Part shown: piece by piece, positions 25,787-34,353 of the stretch
Layout: each line of letters begins with the position of its first letter
Position numbering within the stretch: the first letter of the stretch is position 1
Origin: Kitasatospora purpeofusca
Lineage (GTDB): Bacteria > Actinomycetota > Actinomycetes > Streptomycetales > Streptomycetaceae
DNA length: 64,000 bases
Direction: 5' to 3'
Assembly (NCBI RefSeq): GCF_000718025.1
Contig: NZ_JODS01000007.1
Location: forward strand, 1 to 64,000
Translations under genes and position numbers: made by a program
Notes under the pieces: model-generated
Database searches by the model: none
What the model was told of the DNA's origin: nothing
What the model saw: the letters and a program-made list of their open reading frames with translations, nothing else

Positions 25787-27132
25787 CGGCCCTCCCCCGG
25801 GCCGGGCCGCCGGGCGATGTCGCTCATCCGCACCAGCAGCGCGACGATCACCCAGTTGGTGACCACCGAGGAACCGCCCTGGGCGACGAAGGGCAGCGTC
25901 ATGCCGGTCAGCGGGATCAGCGCCAGCACCCCGCCCGCCACCACGAAGACCTGCAGCCCGACCAGCGCCGCCAGCCCGATCGCCAGCAGCCGCCCGAACG
26001 GGTCGCGCAGCGCGATCCCGGTCCGGAACCCGCGCGACACCAGCAGCGCGTACAGCAGGAACACCGCGACCAGCCCGGTCAGCCCCAGCTCCTCCCCGAT
26101 GGTGGCCAGGATGAAGTCGGACTTCGCGGCGAAGCCGATCAGCGCCGAGTGCCCGCTGCCCAGTCCGGCACCCAGCTCGCCGCCCCAGGCGAAGGCGAAC
26201 AGCGACTGGGCGATCTGGTTGGCCCCGTGCCCGGCGGCGATCGAGCCGAGCGGGTCCAGCCAGTCCGCGACCCGGCTGTGCACGTGCGGCGAGAGCCGGC
26301 CCACTCCCACCGCCGCGACCGCCGCCAGGAACAGCCCGATGGCGATCCAGCCGGTCCGCGCGGTGGCCACGTAGAGCATCACCACGAAGAGGCCGAAGAA
26401 CAGCAGCGAGGTGCCGAGGTCGGTCTCCAGCACCAGCACCCCGACGAAGGCCGCCCAGATCGCCAGCACCGGCGCGAGCACCCGCCCGGGCGGCAGCCGC
26501 AGCCGCCACACCCGCCGCCCGGTGAGCGCCAGCGCGTCCCGGTGCACCGCCAGGTAGGCGGCGAAGAAGACCGCCAGCAGGACCTTGGCGAACTCGCCCG
26601 GCTGGAAGGAGAACGGCCCGAAGGTGATCCAGATCCGCGATCCGTACACCGGCGGGAAGAAGATCGGCAGCACCAGCAGGACCAGCGCCACCAGCGCCCC
26701 GATGTACGCGTACCGCTGGAGCCGCTTGTGGTCCCGCAGCAGGAGCAGCACCAGGACGAACAGCCCCACCCCGAGGGAGGACCAGAGCAGCTGGGTGGGG
26801 GCCGCGTTGCCCGGGGTGGCCCGGTCCAGCCGGTAGATGACGACCAGTCCGACGCCGTTCAGCAGCACCGCGATCGGCAGCGGCAGCGGGTCAGCGTACG
26901 GCGCCCGCCAGCGGACCGCGCCGTGCGCCAGCAGCGCGAGCACCCCCAGCGCGCCCCCGTACTCGCCCGCGTCGGCCGGCACCGCGCCGTCGACGTTGAG
27001 GCCCACCTCCGCGTAGCCGAGCACGGCGGTCAGCACGGCGGCGAGGACCAGCGCGAGTTCGGTGTTGCGCCGGGTCGGCACCGTACGGCGGGGCCGGCCG
27101 GCGGTTCTCGTCACGGCGGAGGGTGTCGCCAC
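25783..27132 (-). CDS. FtsW/RodA/SpoVE-family SEDS peptidoglycan polymerase
   Basis: 449 residues with about 12 membrane helices. SEDS features include FQPGEFAKVLLAVFFAAYL, LLFFGLFVVMLYVATAR, and the C-terminal GMTLPFVAQGGSSVVTNW, which follows the pore-lining pattern of this family. It polymerises lipid II glycan strands and is coupled to the downstream class B PBP. GTG start at 27132 with AGGACGG nearby. Streptomycetes have several FtsW/RodA paralogues; I cannot tell which role this copy has. Confidence 0.92.
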   Translation of the reverse strand: MATPSAVTRTAGRPRRTVPTRRNTELALVLAAVLTAVLGYAEVGLNVDGAVPADAGEYGGALGVLALLAHGAVRWRAPYADPLPLPIAVLLNGVGLVVIYRLDRATPGNAAPTQLLWSSLGVGLFVLVLLLLRDHKRLQRYAYIGALVALVLLVLPIFFPPVYGSRIWITFGPFSFQPGEFAKVLLAVFFAAYLAVHRDALALTGRRVWRLRLPPGRVLAPVLAIWAAFVGVLVLETDLGTSLLFFGLFVVMLYVATARTGWIAIGLFLAAVAAVGVGRLSPHVHSRVADWLDPLGSIAAGHGANQIAQSLFAFAWGGELGAGLGSGHSALIGFAAKSDFILATIGEELGLTGLVAVFLLYALLVSRGFRTGIALRDPFGRLLAIGLAALVGLQVFVVAGGVLALIPLTGMTLPFVAQGGSSVVTNWVIVALLVRMSDIARRPGPGEGR

Positions 27133-27278
27133 GGACCGTCCTGGGAGTCGGGGCTGCGGGCGCCGCCGGGACGACCACCGGGGAGGACGGGCGGCACCCC
27201 CATCCCCTTCGCCACCCTAACGAGCACTGTGCGGGTATTCCGCCCGGTTCACCCGGTGTGTCCCGCCGCATCGCGCGT

Positions 27279-27308
27279 TGGCCACGGCGAACTGATGGTC
27301 CCTAGGAT
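27279..27308 (+). promoter_or_regulatory. leaderless-type promoter of the VWA gene
   Basis: TGGCCA (27279-27284), 18-nt spacer, TAGGAT (27303-27308), then exactly 6 nt to the GTG start at 27315. TAGGAT is a near-ideal streptomycete -10, and its position implies an mRNA beginning at the start codon. Confidence 0.65.
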
Positions 27309-27314
27309 CGACGG

Positions 27315-28637
27315 GTGACTACCGGACGACGACCGAAGGCCAGGCTCGGCAGCCTGCTGGCCGCCCTGGCGATAACGGGCGGGGCGCTGCTCAGCGGCCT
27401 GCCCGCCCATGCCGACGAACCATCAGCCAACCCAGCCGGCAAGGAGGCCCCGCGGGTCGATCTCGTACTCGATGTCAGCGGCTCGATGCGCGAGGCGGAC
27501 ATCCAGGGCAAGACCCGAATCTCGGTGGCCCAGCAGTCCCTGAGCGACGTCATCGACGCCCTGCCCGCCGAGACCGAGTTCGGCATCCGCACCCTGGGCG
27601 CCAACTACCCCGGCACCGACAAGGCCCAGGGCTGCCTGGACAGCAAGCAGCTCTTCCCGGTCGGGAAGACCAACAAGACCGAGGCCAAGACCGCGGTCGC
27701 GACCCTGCGGCCCACCGGCTTCACCCCGATCGGCCTGGCGCTGCGCGGCGCCGCCCAGGACCTCGGCAAGGGCGAGACCACCCGCCGGGTGGTGCTGATC
27801 ACCGACGGCGAGGACACCTGCACCCCGCCCGACCCCTGCGACGTCGCCCGCGAACTCGCCTCCCAGGGCATCCACCTGGTGGTCGACACCCTGGGCCTGG
27901 CCCACGACGACAAGACCCGCCAGCAGCTGCTCTGCATCGCCAACGCCACCGGCGGCACCTACACCGACGTGCGCACCCAGGAGCAGCTCACCGAGAAGGT
28001 GAAGCAGCTGGTCGACCGCTCCAACGACACCTACACGGTCGCCCCGGTCAAGACCGCCGGCACCGACAAGTGCGAGTCCGCGCCGGTCCTCACCCCGGGC
28101 GTCTACAGCGACCGCGAGAAGTTCTCCGAGCACCGCGTCTACCGCGTCCCGGTCAAGGCCGGCCAGGAACTGCGCGCCTCGGTCAGCGTCGCCCTGGACC
28201 GCCCGGTGGCCCGCGACTACGGCGTCCTGCTCCAGGCCACCAGCACCACCGGCCAGGAACTGGTCCGCGGCACCGACGCCGGCAGCAGCCGCACCGACGT
28301 GGTCTCCACCGGCCTGCGCTGGTCCGCCGCCGCCTCCAAGGGCTACGCCACGGCCTCCGCCACCGCCTCCGCCTCGCCGAGCGGCAAGCCGGAGACCAAT
28401 GTCTGCCTGGTCGTCTCCAACTCGCTGGCCCCGCAGGCCGGTGCGGCGGCCGACCCCGGCCTGCCGCTGGAGCTGACGGTCGACCTGACCGCCGCCTCCC
28501 CCGCCCCGGACGGCCCGGCGATGGGTCTGGGCCGCGGCTGGATCCTGCTGCTGGTGCTCACCCTGGCCGGCCTGCTGACCGGCCTGCTGTTCGGCTGGAT
28601 CGCGCGCTGGCGGATCGCTGTCTGGCAGGAGAACTGA
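27315..28637 (+). CDS. secreted, membrane-anchored von Willebrand factor A protein
   Basis: 440 residues: signal peptide (to about 34, cleavage after AHA), VWA domain (about 45-240) with a MIDAS metal site DVSGSMR and later TGFTPIGLAL and LITDGEDTC, a second extracellular beta-rich region, and a C-terminal membrane helix (about 411-432) before a short basic tail. VWA domains mediate metal-dependent protein binding, so this is likely a surface adhesion or assembly factor. GTG start without Shine-Dalgarno, directly after a TAGGAT -10. It overlaps no gene and is followed 2 nt later by a partner gene. Confidence 0.85.
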   Translation: MTTGRRPKARLGSLLAALAITGGALLSGLPAHADEPSANPAGKEAPRVDLVLDVSGSMREADIQGKTRISVAQQSLSDVIDALPAETEFGIRTLGANYPGTDKAQGCLDSKQLFPVGKTNKTEAKTAVATLRPTGFTPIGLALRGAAQDLGKGETTRRVVLITDGEDTCTPPDPCDVARELASQGIHLVVDTLGLAHDDKTRQQLLCIANATGGTYTDVRTQEQLTEKVKQLVDRSNDTYTVAPVKTAGTDKCESAPVLTPGVYSDREKFSEHRVYRVPVKAGQELRASVSVALDRPVARDYGVLLQATSTTGQELVRGTDAGSSRTDVVSTGLRWSAAASKGYATASATASASPSGKPETNVCLVVSNSLAPQAGAAADPGLPLELTVDLTAASPAPDGPAMGLGRGWILLLVLTLAGLLTGLLFGWIARWRIAVWQEN

Positions 28638-28639
28638 CC

Positions 28640-29512
28640 ATGCGTACGACCTTCCTCCGCACCGCCGCGGCCGCCCTGGCCGTGTTCCCGGCGCTGCTGC
28701 TCGCGGCCCCGGCCGCCACGGCCGCCTCGCCCTCCCCGAGCGCGAGCGGCACCCCGGCCCCGGCCAACAAGGCCGGCACCTCCTTCCTGACCGCCGTCAA
28801 CCTGGCGCCCGGCCAGGACGCCAAGGTGGACGTCTCCACCGGCGACTACCTGTACTGGGCCTTCGGCGCCGCCGAGGGCCGGACCGCCAAGGTGGACCTC
28901 ACGGTCTCGCTGGCCCCGTCCGCCGACCGGCACGGGCCGCAGACCTGGAACGTCGAGGTGTTCGACGGGCTGCGCCGCCGCCAGTCCTGCACCGACGGCA
29001 CCCAGAACGCGACCGCCGAGCAGGCCGCCGGCTCGCTGGCGCTCAGCTGCACCCTGCGCGAGGTCCGCTCCTGGGCCGAGCCGTGGTCCGGCGACCCGCT
29101 GCCCGGCACCTACTACGTCCGGCTCTCGGTGGGCGACGCCCCGCAGCCCGACCTCGGCCTGGCCGCCGCGGTGCAGCTGCGGGTGACCGCCAAGGGCGAC
29201 GAGGACAACGCCCAGCCGGAGGGCGGCGAGCTCAAGGCCCCTCTGGTCCCGCCGGTCGGCGGCGGCGCCGCGACCGCGAAGGCGGCGGCCCCGGAGGAGC
29301 CCGAGGACCACTGGTACACCGGCTGGTTCTCCGGCTGGAACAGCCGCTGGTTCTGGACCCTGGGCGGCGGCGTGCTGGCCGCCCTGGCAGGCGTCGCCGG
29401 CTACACCCTGACCCGCCACCCGCGCGGCCGCCGACCGGCCCGCTACGGCTCGGTGCCGCCGCAGTCCGGCGCCCCGCAGCCGGGCCCGTACGCGGGCTCC
29501 GGCCAGTCCTGA
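28640..29512 (+). CDS. membrane-anchored extracellular partner of the VWA protein
   Basis: 290 residues: signal peptide (to about 28), a Ser/Pro/Thr linker, a beta-rich extracellular domain (about 45-180) with paired Cys (QSCTDG, LSCTLRE), an acidic linker, one membrane helix (about 245-265) and a Pro-rich cytoplasmic tail. I do not recognise a named family. The ATG lies 2 nt after the VWA stop, with AGGAG inside the end of the VWA gene. The two are therefore co-translated and probably form one surface complex. Confidence 0.75.
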   Translation: MRTTFLRTAAAALAVFPALLLAAPAATAASPSPSASGTPAPANKAGTSFLTAVNLAPGQDAKVDVSTGDYLYWAFGAAEGRTAKVDLTVSLAPSADRHGPQTWNVEVFDGLRRRQSCTDGTQNATAEQAAGSLALSCTLREVRSWAEPWSGDPLPGTYYVRLSVGDAPQPDLGLAAAVQLRVTAKGDEDNAQPEGGELKAPLVPPVGGGAATAKAAAPEEPEDHWYTGWFSGWNSRWFWTLGGGVLAALAGVAGYTLTRHPRGRRPARYGSVPPQSGAPQPGPYAGSGQS

Positions 29513-29526
29513 CCCGCCCGGACCCC

Positions 29527-29562
29527 GAGGGCCGGACCGGAGACCTCTCCGGTCCGGCCCTC
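29527..29562 (+). terminator. hairpin terminator after VWA operon
   Basis: Perfect 16-bp stem (29527-29542 with 29547-29562, 4-nt loop) starting 15 nt past the stop codon. Confidence 0.7.
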
Positions 29563-29678
29563 ACCGCTTCCCGGCCCGCTCGCGCGTGATCCGCCTCACA
29601 CCCCGCCGGAACCCCGCCCCGGCAGTCCGGCTGACCCCCCGTCGGCCGGCGCACCCCACACCACACCCCCACAACGCA

Positions 29679-29714
29679 GAAGTCCCGCCCGATCTTTCGA
29701 TCGGGCGGGACTTC
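29679..29714 (-). terminator. hairpin terminator of tRNA-Ala
   Basis: Perfect 16-bp stem (29679-29694 with 29699-29714, loop TTTC), 7 nt past the tRNA-Ala 3' end. It may also stop transcription coming from the VWA operon. Confidence 0.75.
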
Positions 29715-29719
29715 CGTTG

Positions 29720-29795
<76 letters not shown>

Positions 29796-29907
29796 AACAA
29801 GAAGAAACTTTAGCACCTCTCCGAGGTGGTCCGTGACCACCCTCCTGGTGACGCCCCTGCGGCAGGACGGGAGCGGGGGGAGGGGCGGGGGCGGAACGGA
29901 GGCGGAA

Positions 29908-29943
29908 CGCGAAGAGGCCCCCGGCGGCGGGGGCCTCTTCGCG
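29908..29943 (-). terminator. hairpin terminator after sepX
   Basis: Perfect 16-bp stem (29908-29923 with 29928-29943, loop GCGG), 21 nt past the sepX stop codon. Ends the galU-sepX run. Confidence 0.7.
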
Positions 29944-29964
29944 GACGGTCGCGGACCGCTCGCG

Positions 29965-31077
29965 CTACTCGTTCGCGGCGCGGGGCCGCGGCTCCTGGGC
30001 GGGCGGCTCGGCGTACTGGTCGAAGAGCGGGGTGTTCCGGGACTCGACCGGGCGGCCGGCGGTCCAGGTGCCCGGCGCCGACAGGTCGAGCCCCCGGTTG
30101 ACCCGGGGGGCCACCGGCGCGGTCACGTACGTCGGCAGCGGGACGGGCACCGGCTCCCAGGAGTCCGGGCCGGCCGCACCGCGCTCCCGCATGCCGTCGA
30201 CCCACTCCTCGTGCTCGGTGACCTCCGCGACGGCCGAGGCCGATGCGGAGGAGGCCCCGACCGGGACCCCGGCAGGGCTCACCGCGGAGCCCGCCGCCGG
30301 ACTCCCCCCGGAGGCCGCCCGCGCGGCGTCCGCCTCGGTGGCGAGCCGAAGGTGCGGGCGTCCGCGCCCGGGGGCGGGCGTCCGCGGCTCCGGCTCGGCC
30401 GCCGGGGCCGGCACCGGGGCGGCGGCCGCACGGCCCGCCTCGGCCCGCTGCTGCTCGCGCTTGCGCAGCCGCTCGGCGGCCTGGGCCGCGCGGTTGCGGT
30501 CCAGCTTCACCGCGTACCGCTGGCGCTCCAGGCGCCGCAGGTGCCCGATGTAGAGGGTCAGCAGCGCGGCCGGGACCGCGGGGACCCACAGGAAGGCCAG
30601 ACCGGCCACGGCCGCGACCACCGCTCCCAGCGCGAAGGCCAGGAACAGCGCGGTGACCATCCGGCGCCGGCGCGCCAGCAGCCGGGCCCGGCGCTCGGGG
30701 CCGCCGCCTCGGGGTGCCGGCCTCGGCTCGGCCCGGTCGCGTTCCACCGGCCGGGCGGGCGCGGGCGCGTCCGTCCGGTCGTCGGGGAGGTCCGGGGCAC
30801 CCGGGGTGTCCGGGGCGTCCGCGGGGTCGCCGGGGGCGGCCGCGTCCCGCTCGGGGGGGCCGTTATTGCTCTGCTCGTCGTCACGCGGTTCGTCACCCAG
30901 GGCCCGGGACGCCCGCCGCTCCAGCGCCGAACGCCCGGCCAGCAGGCGGATGGCGGTGCTGAAGCGTTCCGTCGGGCGCGCCTCGTTGAGCTCGTCCTGC
31001 CTGCGGAGCCACATCGGCACCAGATAGGCGGCCCAGGCCCCTACGATGACGGCGTAGATAAGGCCGCTACTGCTCAC
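29965..31077 (-). CDS. sepX: SepX/GlpR-like actinobacterial divisome membrane protein
   Basis: 370 residues. It starts with a membrane helix (about 5-22) that runs straight into a basic segment with PMWLRRQDELNEARPTERF. A Pro/Asp-rich cytoplasmic linker, two further membrane helices (about 141-178) and a long charged Ala/Pro-rich C-terminus follow. This layout and N-terminal pattern match the actinobacterial family that includes SepX of Streptomyces (divisome stability, cross-walls) and GlpR, the membrane receptor of the gephyrin-like Glp in Corynebacterium. Assignment rests on recalled family features and gene order (galU, moeA/glp, rimJ-like upstream). A 150-nt, partly AT-rich gap with palindrome ATATCGATAT (31201-31210) separates it from the rimJ-like gene and may hold its own promoter. 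Confidence 0.75.
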   Translation of the reverse strand: MSSSGLIYAVIVGAWAAYLVPMWLRRQDELNEARPTERFSTAIRLLAGRSALERRASRALGDEPRDDEQSNNGPPERDAAAPGDPADAPDTPGAPDLPDDRTDAPAPARPVERDRAEPRPAPRGGGPERRARLLARRRRMVTALFLAFALGAVVAAVAGLAFLWVPAVPAALLTLYIGHLRRLERQRYAVKLDRNRAAQAAERLRKREQQRAEAGRAAAAPVPAPAAEPEPRTPAPGRGRPHLRLATEADAARAASGGSPAAGSAVSPAGVPVGASSASASAVAEVTEHEEWVDGMRERGAAGPDSWEPVPVPLPTYVTAPVAPRVNRGLDLSAPGTWTAGRPVESRNTPLFDQYAEPPAQEPRPRAANE

Positions 31078-31227
31078 GATTCACACCGTACGGGCGTGCA
31101 GGAGGGGCCGGTAGCAATTTGGCACGGCGTGTCGTGTGATCAAGCTGATTCTCCGACTATTTTGCCGGTATTTGTGCCCGTCCGTCGTCGCGCCGATGCC
31201 ATATCGATATTTCATTCGAACATACAT

Positions 31228-31836
31228 TCAATTACGTGGTCGGCGGCCGGAGCTGAGGGAACGCCAGCGTTCGAGCATCCCCTCCGGGACCTCCTCGGCG
31301 GCGAGTGCGAACACCAGGTGGTCCCGCCAGTCGCCGTCGATGTGCAGATAGCGCGGACGCATTCCCTCCGAGCGGAAGCCGAGCTTTTCCACCACGCGCC
31401 GGCTCGGGGCGTTCTCGGGCCGGATGCACACCTCGATCCGGTGCAGGCCGAGAGTGCGGAAACAGTGGTCCACCGAGAGCGCGACGGCGGTCGGCATGAT
31501 GCCCCGCCCGGCCACCGCCTCGTCGATCCAGTACCCGACATTGGCCGAGCACATCGACCCCCAGGTGATTCCGCCGACGGTCAACTGACCCACCAGCCGG
31601 CCGCGGTACAGCACCACGAAGGGCAGCATCCGGCCGGCCGAGGCCTCGGCGCGCAGATAGCGGACCATCTGCCGGAAGGTCGGGCGCGGGCCCGCCGCCA
31701 GACCGGCCGGGCCGGGCGGCACGGTGGCCTCCCAGCGGCGCAGCCAGTCCCGGTTGCGGCGGCTGACCTCCTGCCACTCGCGCTGGTCGCGGGCCCTGAT
31801 CGGGCGCAGCACGACGTCCCCCTCGTGGAGTTCCAC
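31228..31836 (-). CDS. rimJ: GNAT acetyltransferase, RimJ-like
   Basis: About 202 residues. GNAT fold: N-terminal GDVVLRPIRARDQREW, acceptor-side GQLTVGGITWGS, acetyl-CoA loop region around VGYWIDEAVAGRGIMPTAV, and C-terminal NAPSRRVVEKLGFRSEGMRP, typical of RimJ/RimL N-terminal protein acetyltransferases. The target is unknown. The start is uncertain: I use GTG 31836, 14 nt after the mogA stop, but its ribosome site is poor and a CTG overlapping the mogA stop has GGGAG well placed. The gene lies between mogA and sepX. Confidence 0.82.
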   Translation of the reverse strand: MELHEGDVVLRPIRARDQREWQEVSRRNRDWLRRWEATVPPGPAGLAAGPRPTFRQMVRYLRAEASAGRMLPFVVLYRGRLVGQLTVGGITWGSMCSANVGYWIDEAVAGRGIMPTAVALSVDHCFRTLGLHRIEVCIRPENAPSRRVVEKLGFRSEGMRPRYLHIDGDWRDHLVFALAAEEVPEGMLERWRSLSSGRRPRN

Positions 31837-31850
31837 CGGCCAGCCGGCGT

Positions 31851-32354
31851 TCAGTGCGCGCTCCCGGAAGCTGCCGTGTCGGGCCGGGGGTGGTCCCCGC
31901 CACCGAGCTGGTCGACGGCGTGGGCGAGCAGCGGGGCCAGGACGGCCAGGCCGTCCCGGACGCCGCCGGTCGATCCCGGCAGATTGACGACCAGGGTACG
32001 TCCGGCGAGGCCGGCCAGCCCCCGGGAGAGCGCGGCGGTGGGCACCGTGTCCCGGCCGTACGCCCGGATCGCCTCGGGGATGCCGGGAATCTCCCGGTCG
32101 ATCACCCGGGCGGTCATCTCGGGGGTGAGGTCGTTCGGCGAGATGCCGGTGCCGCCGGTGGTCAGCACCACGTCGTAGCCGGCCGCCACGGCCTCCCGCA
32201 GCACCGCCTCGACCGGTTCGCCGTCCGGGACGACCCGGGGGCCGTCCACGTCGAAGCCCATCGCCCGCAGGCCCTCGACCAGCAACGGGCCGCCCCGGTC
32301 GGCGTAGACGCCGGCGGAGGCGCGGTTGGAGACGGTGACCGCGAGGGCTCTCAT
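31851..32354 (-). CDS. mogA: MogA/MoaB-family molybdopterin adenylyltransferase
   Basis: 167 residues. Contains the MogA/MoaB pterin-binding signature YDVVLTTGGTGISPNDLT and the downstream RTLVVNLPGSTGGVRDGL motif. These proteins adenylylate molybdopterin before metal insertion. ATG at 32354 overlaps the moaC stop by 4 nt (ATGA), so the two are translationally coupled. Confidence 0.92.
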   Translation of the reverse strand: MRALAVTVSNRASAGVYADRGGPLLVEGLRAMGFDVDGPRVVPDGEPVEAVLREAVAAGYDVVLTTGGTGISPNDLTPEMTARVIDREIPGIPEAIRAYGRDTVPTAALSRGLAGLAGRTLVVNLPGSTGGVRDGLAVLAPLLAHAVDQLGGGDHPRPDTAASGSAH

Positions 32355-32851
32355 TCCTCCCCCTCCGGGGCGGTCCAGTCACCGCTCTTGCCGCCGGTCT
32401 TGCTCAGCACCCGGACGGACTCAACCGCGGCGCCCTTGTCGACGGCCTTGACCATGTCGATCACGGTGAGCCCGGCCACCGCGACGGCGGTCAGCGCCTC
32501 CATCTCGACCCCGGTCCGGTCGGTGGTCCTGACGGTCGCGGTGATCTCCACCGCGTCGTCGGCGACGGTCAGCTCGACCTTCACACCGGAGAGCGCGATC
32601 GGGTGGCAGAGCGGGATCAGCTCGGGCGTCCGCTTGGCGCCCATGATCCCGGCGATCCTGGCCACGGCCAGCGCGTCGCCCTTGGGCACTCCCTCGCCGC
32701 GCAGCAGCTCGACCACCCGCGGGGAGACCCGGACCCGGCCCGCCGCGACGGCGGTCCGGGCGGTCACGTCCTTCGCGGAGACGTCGACCATCCGGGCCGC
32801 GCCCTGCTCGTCGACATGGGTGAGGCGGTCGCCGGGGGGTGAGGCGGTCAC
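32351..32851 (-). CDS. moaC: cyclic pyranopterin monophosphate synthase
   Basis: 166 residues. MoaC makes cyclic pyranopterin monophosphate, the first isolable molybdopterin precursor, acting after MoaA. Diagnostic segments are PELIPLCHPIALSGV, DRTGVEMEALTAVAVAGL and IDMVKAVDK. GTG start at 32851 with GGAG 6 nt upstream. No moaA lies in the window. Confidence 0.95.
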   Translation of the reverse strand: MTASPPGDRLTHVDEQGAARMVDVSAKDVTARTAVAAGRVRVSPRVVELLRGEGVPKGDALAVARIAGIMGAKRTPELIPLCHPIALSGVKVELTVADDAVEITATVRTTDRTGVEMEALTAVAVAGLTVIDMVKAVDKGAAVESVRVLSKTGGKSGDWTAPEGEE

Positions 32852-32971
32852 GGGTGGCTCCAGGGGGCGCGCAGGTCGAATACCGCGCTACCGTACCCCC
32901 CGTCCCGGTCCCGGCGCGGGAGGGGCCGCATCGGTGGGACGGCCCCGCCGCAACAGGGAGTTCGGCCGTGC

Positions 32972-34327
32972 TCAGCCGCCGAGCAGCACCACGTCGACCT
33001 CGCTGCCCGCGGGCAGCTCGGTGACGTCCTCGGGAACGGTGATCAGGCAGTCCGCCCGGGCGAGCGCGCCGACCAGGTGCGACTCCGCGCCGCCGACCGG
33101 CTCCACCAGGCCGTCCGCGGCCGTGTACCGGCCGCGGAGGAACTGCCGGCGGCCGGCGGGCGAGCGCAGCGCCACCGGGCAGTGCGCCCGGACCACGGGG
33201 CGGTGGACGTCCTCGGCGCCGAGCATCACGCGGATCACCGGGCGGACGAACAGCTCGAAGGAGATGTACGCGCTGACCGGGTTGCCGGGCAGGGCCAGCA
33301 GCGGCACCCCGGGGCCGGGGCCGATCCGGCCGAAGCCCTGCGGCTTGCCGGGCTGCATCCGCAGCCGCCGGAAGTCCACCCCGCCGTACTCCGCGAAGAC
33401 CTCCTTGACCACGTCGTACGCGCCGACGCTGACGCCGCCGCTGGTGACGATCAGGTCGGCCCGGCCGAGCTGGTCCTCCAGGACGGCGCGCAGCCTGGCC
33501 GCGTCGTCGGGGACGCCGCCGACCCGGTAGGCGATCGCGCCGGCGTCACGGGCCGCGGCGGTGAGGGTGAAGCTGTTGGACTCGGAGATCTGCCCGGGTC
33601 CGACCGGCTCGCCGGGCTGGACCAGCTCGCTGCCGGTGGACAGCACCACGACCCGGGGGCGCGGGCGGACGGTGGCGGTGGCCCGGCCGATCGCGGCGAG
33701 CAGGCCGAGCTGGGCGGGTCCGAGCCGGGTGCCGGCGGTCAGCACCCGGCTGCCGGCGGCAACGTCGCTGCCGCGGCGGCGGATGTGGGCGCCCTCGGCG
33801 ACCGGGCGCAGCACCCGGACCTCCTCGCCCTCGACCGCGGCGGCCATCGCGTCGGCGGGCCGGCCGGTGCCGGTGCCGCCGTCGGTCCACTCGACCGGGG
33901 CGACGGCCCCGGCGCCGGGCGGGACGGGCGCGCCGGTCATGATCCGGGCGGCCTGGCCGGGGCCCACGGCCGGGAGTTCACCGGCGCCGGCGGCGATGTC
34001 GCCGACCACGGTCAGCACCGAGGGGTACGCGGTGCTCGCGCCGACGGTGTCGGGGGTGCGCAGGGCGTAGCCGTCCATCGAGCTGTTGTCGAAGGGGGGC
34101 AGGTCGCCCTCGGCGACGACGTCCTCGGCCAGCCGGCAGCCCTGCGCGTCGAGCAGTTGCAGCTCGATGGCGGGGAGCGGGCCGACGGCGGCCAGGACGT
34201 CCGCGAGGTGCTCGTCCACGGTCCACAGACCGTCCGGACGGGCACCGGGGCGGGCGGCCGCGGCCGGGTCCGCGGAGTCGTCGCAGCAGGCTGCGGGGGT
34301 GGTACCGCTCTCCGTGGACCCGGTCAT
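32972..34327 (-). CDS. moeA: MoeA / gephyrin-like protein (molybdenum insertase or Glp division factor)
   Basis: 451 residues with the full MoeA domain order. A 33-residue extension is followed by FDNSSMDGYALR (80-90), RIMTGAPVP (129-136), RRRGSD (183-188), STGSEL (230-235), TSGGVSVGAYD (296-305), KPGKP-type PGKPQGFG and LPGNPVSA. In molybdenum-cofactor synthesis MoeA inserts molybdate into adenylylated molybdopterin. In Corynebacterium a MoeA-like protein beside galU and rimJ is instead a gephyrin-like division factor (Glp) working with the membrane receptor GlpR. Here moaC and mogA lie just downstream and sepX five genes on, so either or both roles are possible. ATG 34327; weak ribosome site; 26 nt after galU. 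Confidence 0.9.
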   Translation of the reverse strand: MTGSTESGTTPAACCDDSADPAAAARPGARPDGLWTVDEHLADVLAAVGPLPAIELQLLDAQGCRLAEDVVAEGDLPPFDNSSMDGYALRTPDTVGASTAYPSVLTVVGDIAAGAGELPAVGPGQAARIMTGAPVPPGAGAVAPVEWTDGGTGTGRPADAMAAAVEGEEVRVLRPVAEGAHIRRRGSDVAAGSRVLTAGTRLGPAQLGLLAAIGRATATVRPRPRVVVLSTGSELVQPGEPVGPGQISESNSFTLTAAARDAGAIAYRVGGVPDDAARLRAVLEDQLGRADLIVTSGGVSVGAYDVVKEVFAEYGGVDFRRLRMQPGKPQGFGRIGPGPGVPLLALPGNPVSAYISFELFVRPVIRVMLGAEDVHRPVVRAHCPVALRSPAGRRQFLRGRYTAADGLVEPVGGAESHLVGALARADCLITVPEDVTELPAGSEVDVVLLGG

Positions 34328-34353
34328 GGGCGCGCTCGCTCTCTGTCGGTGTG

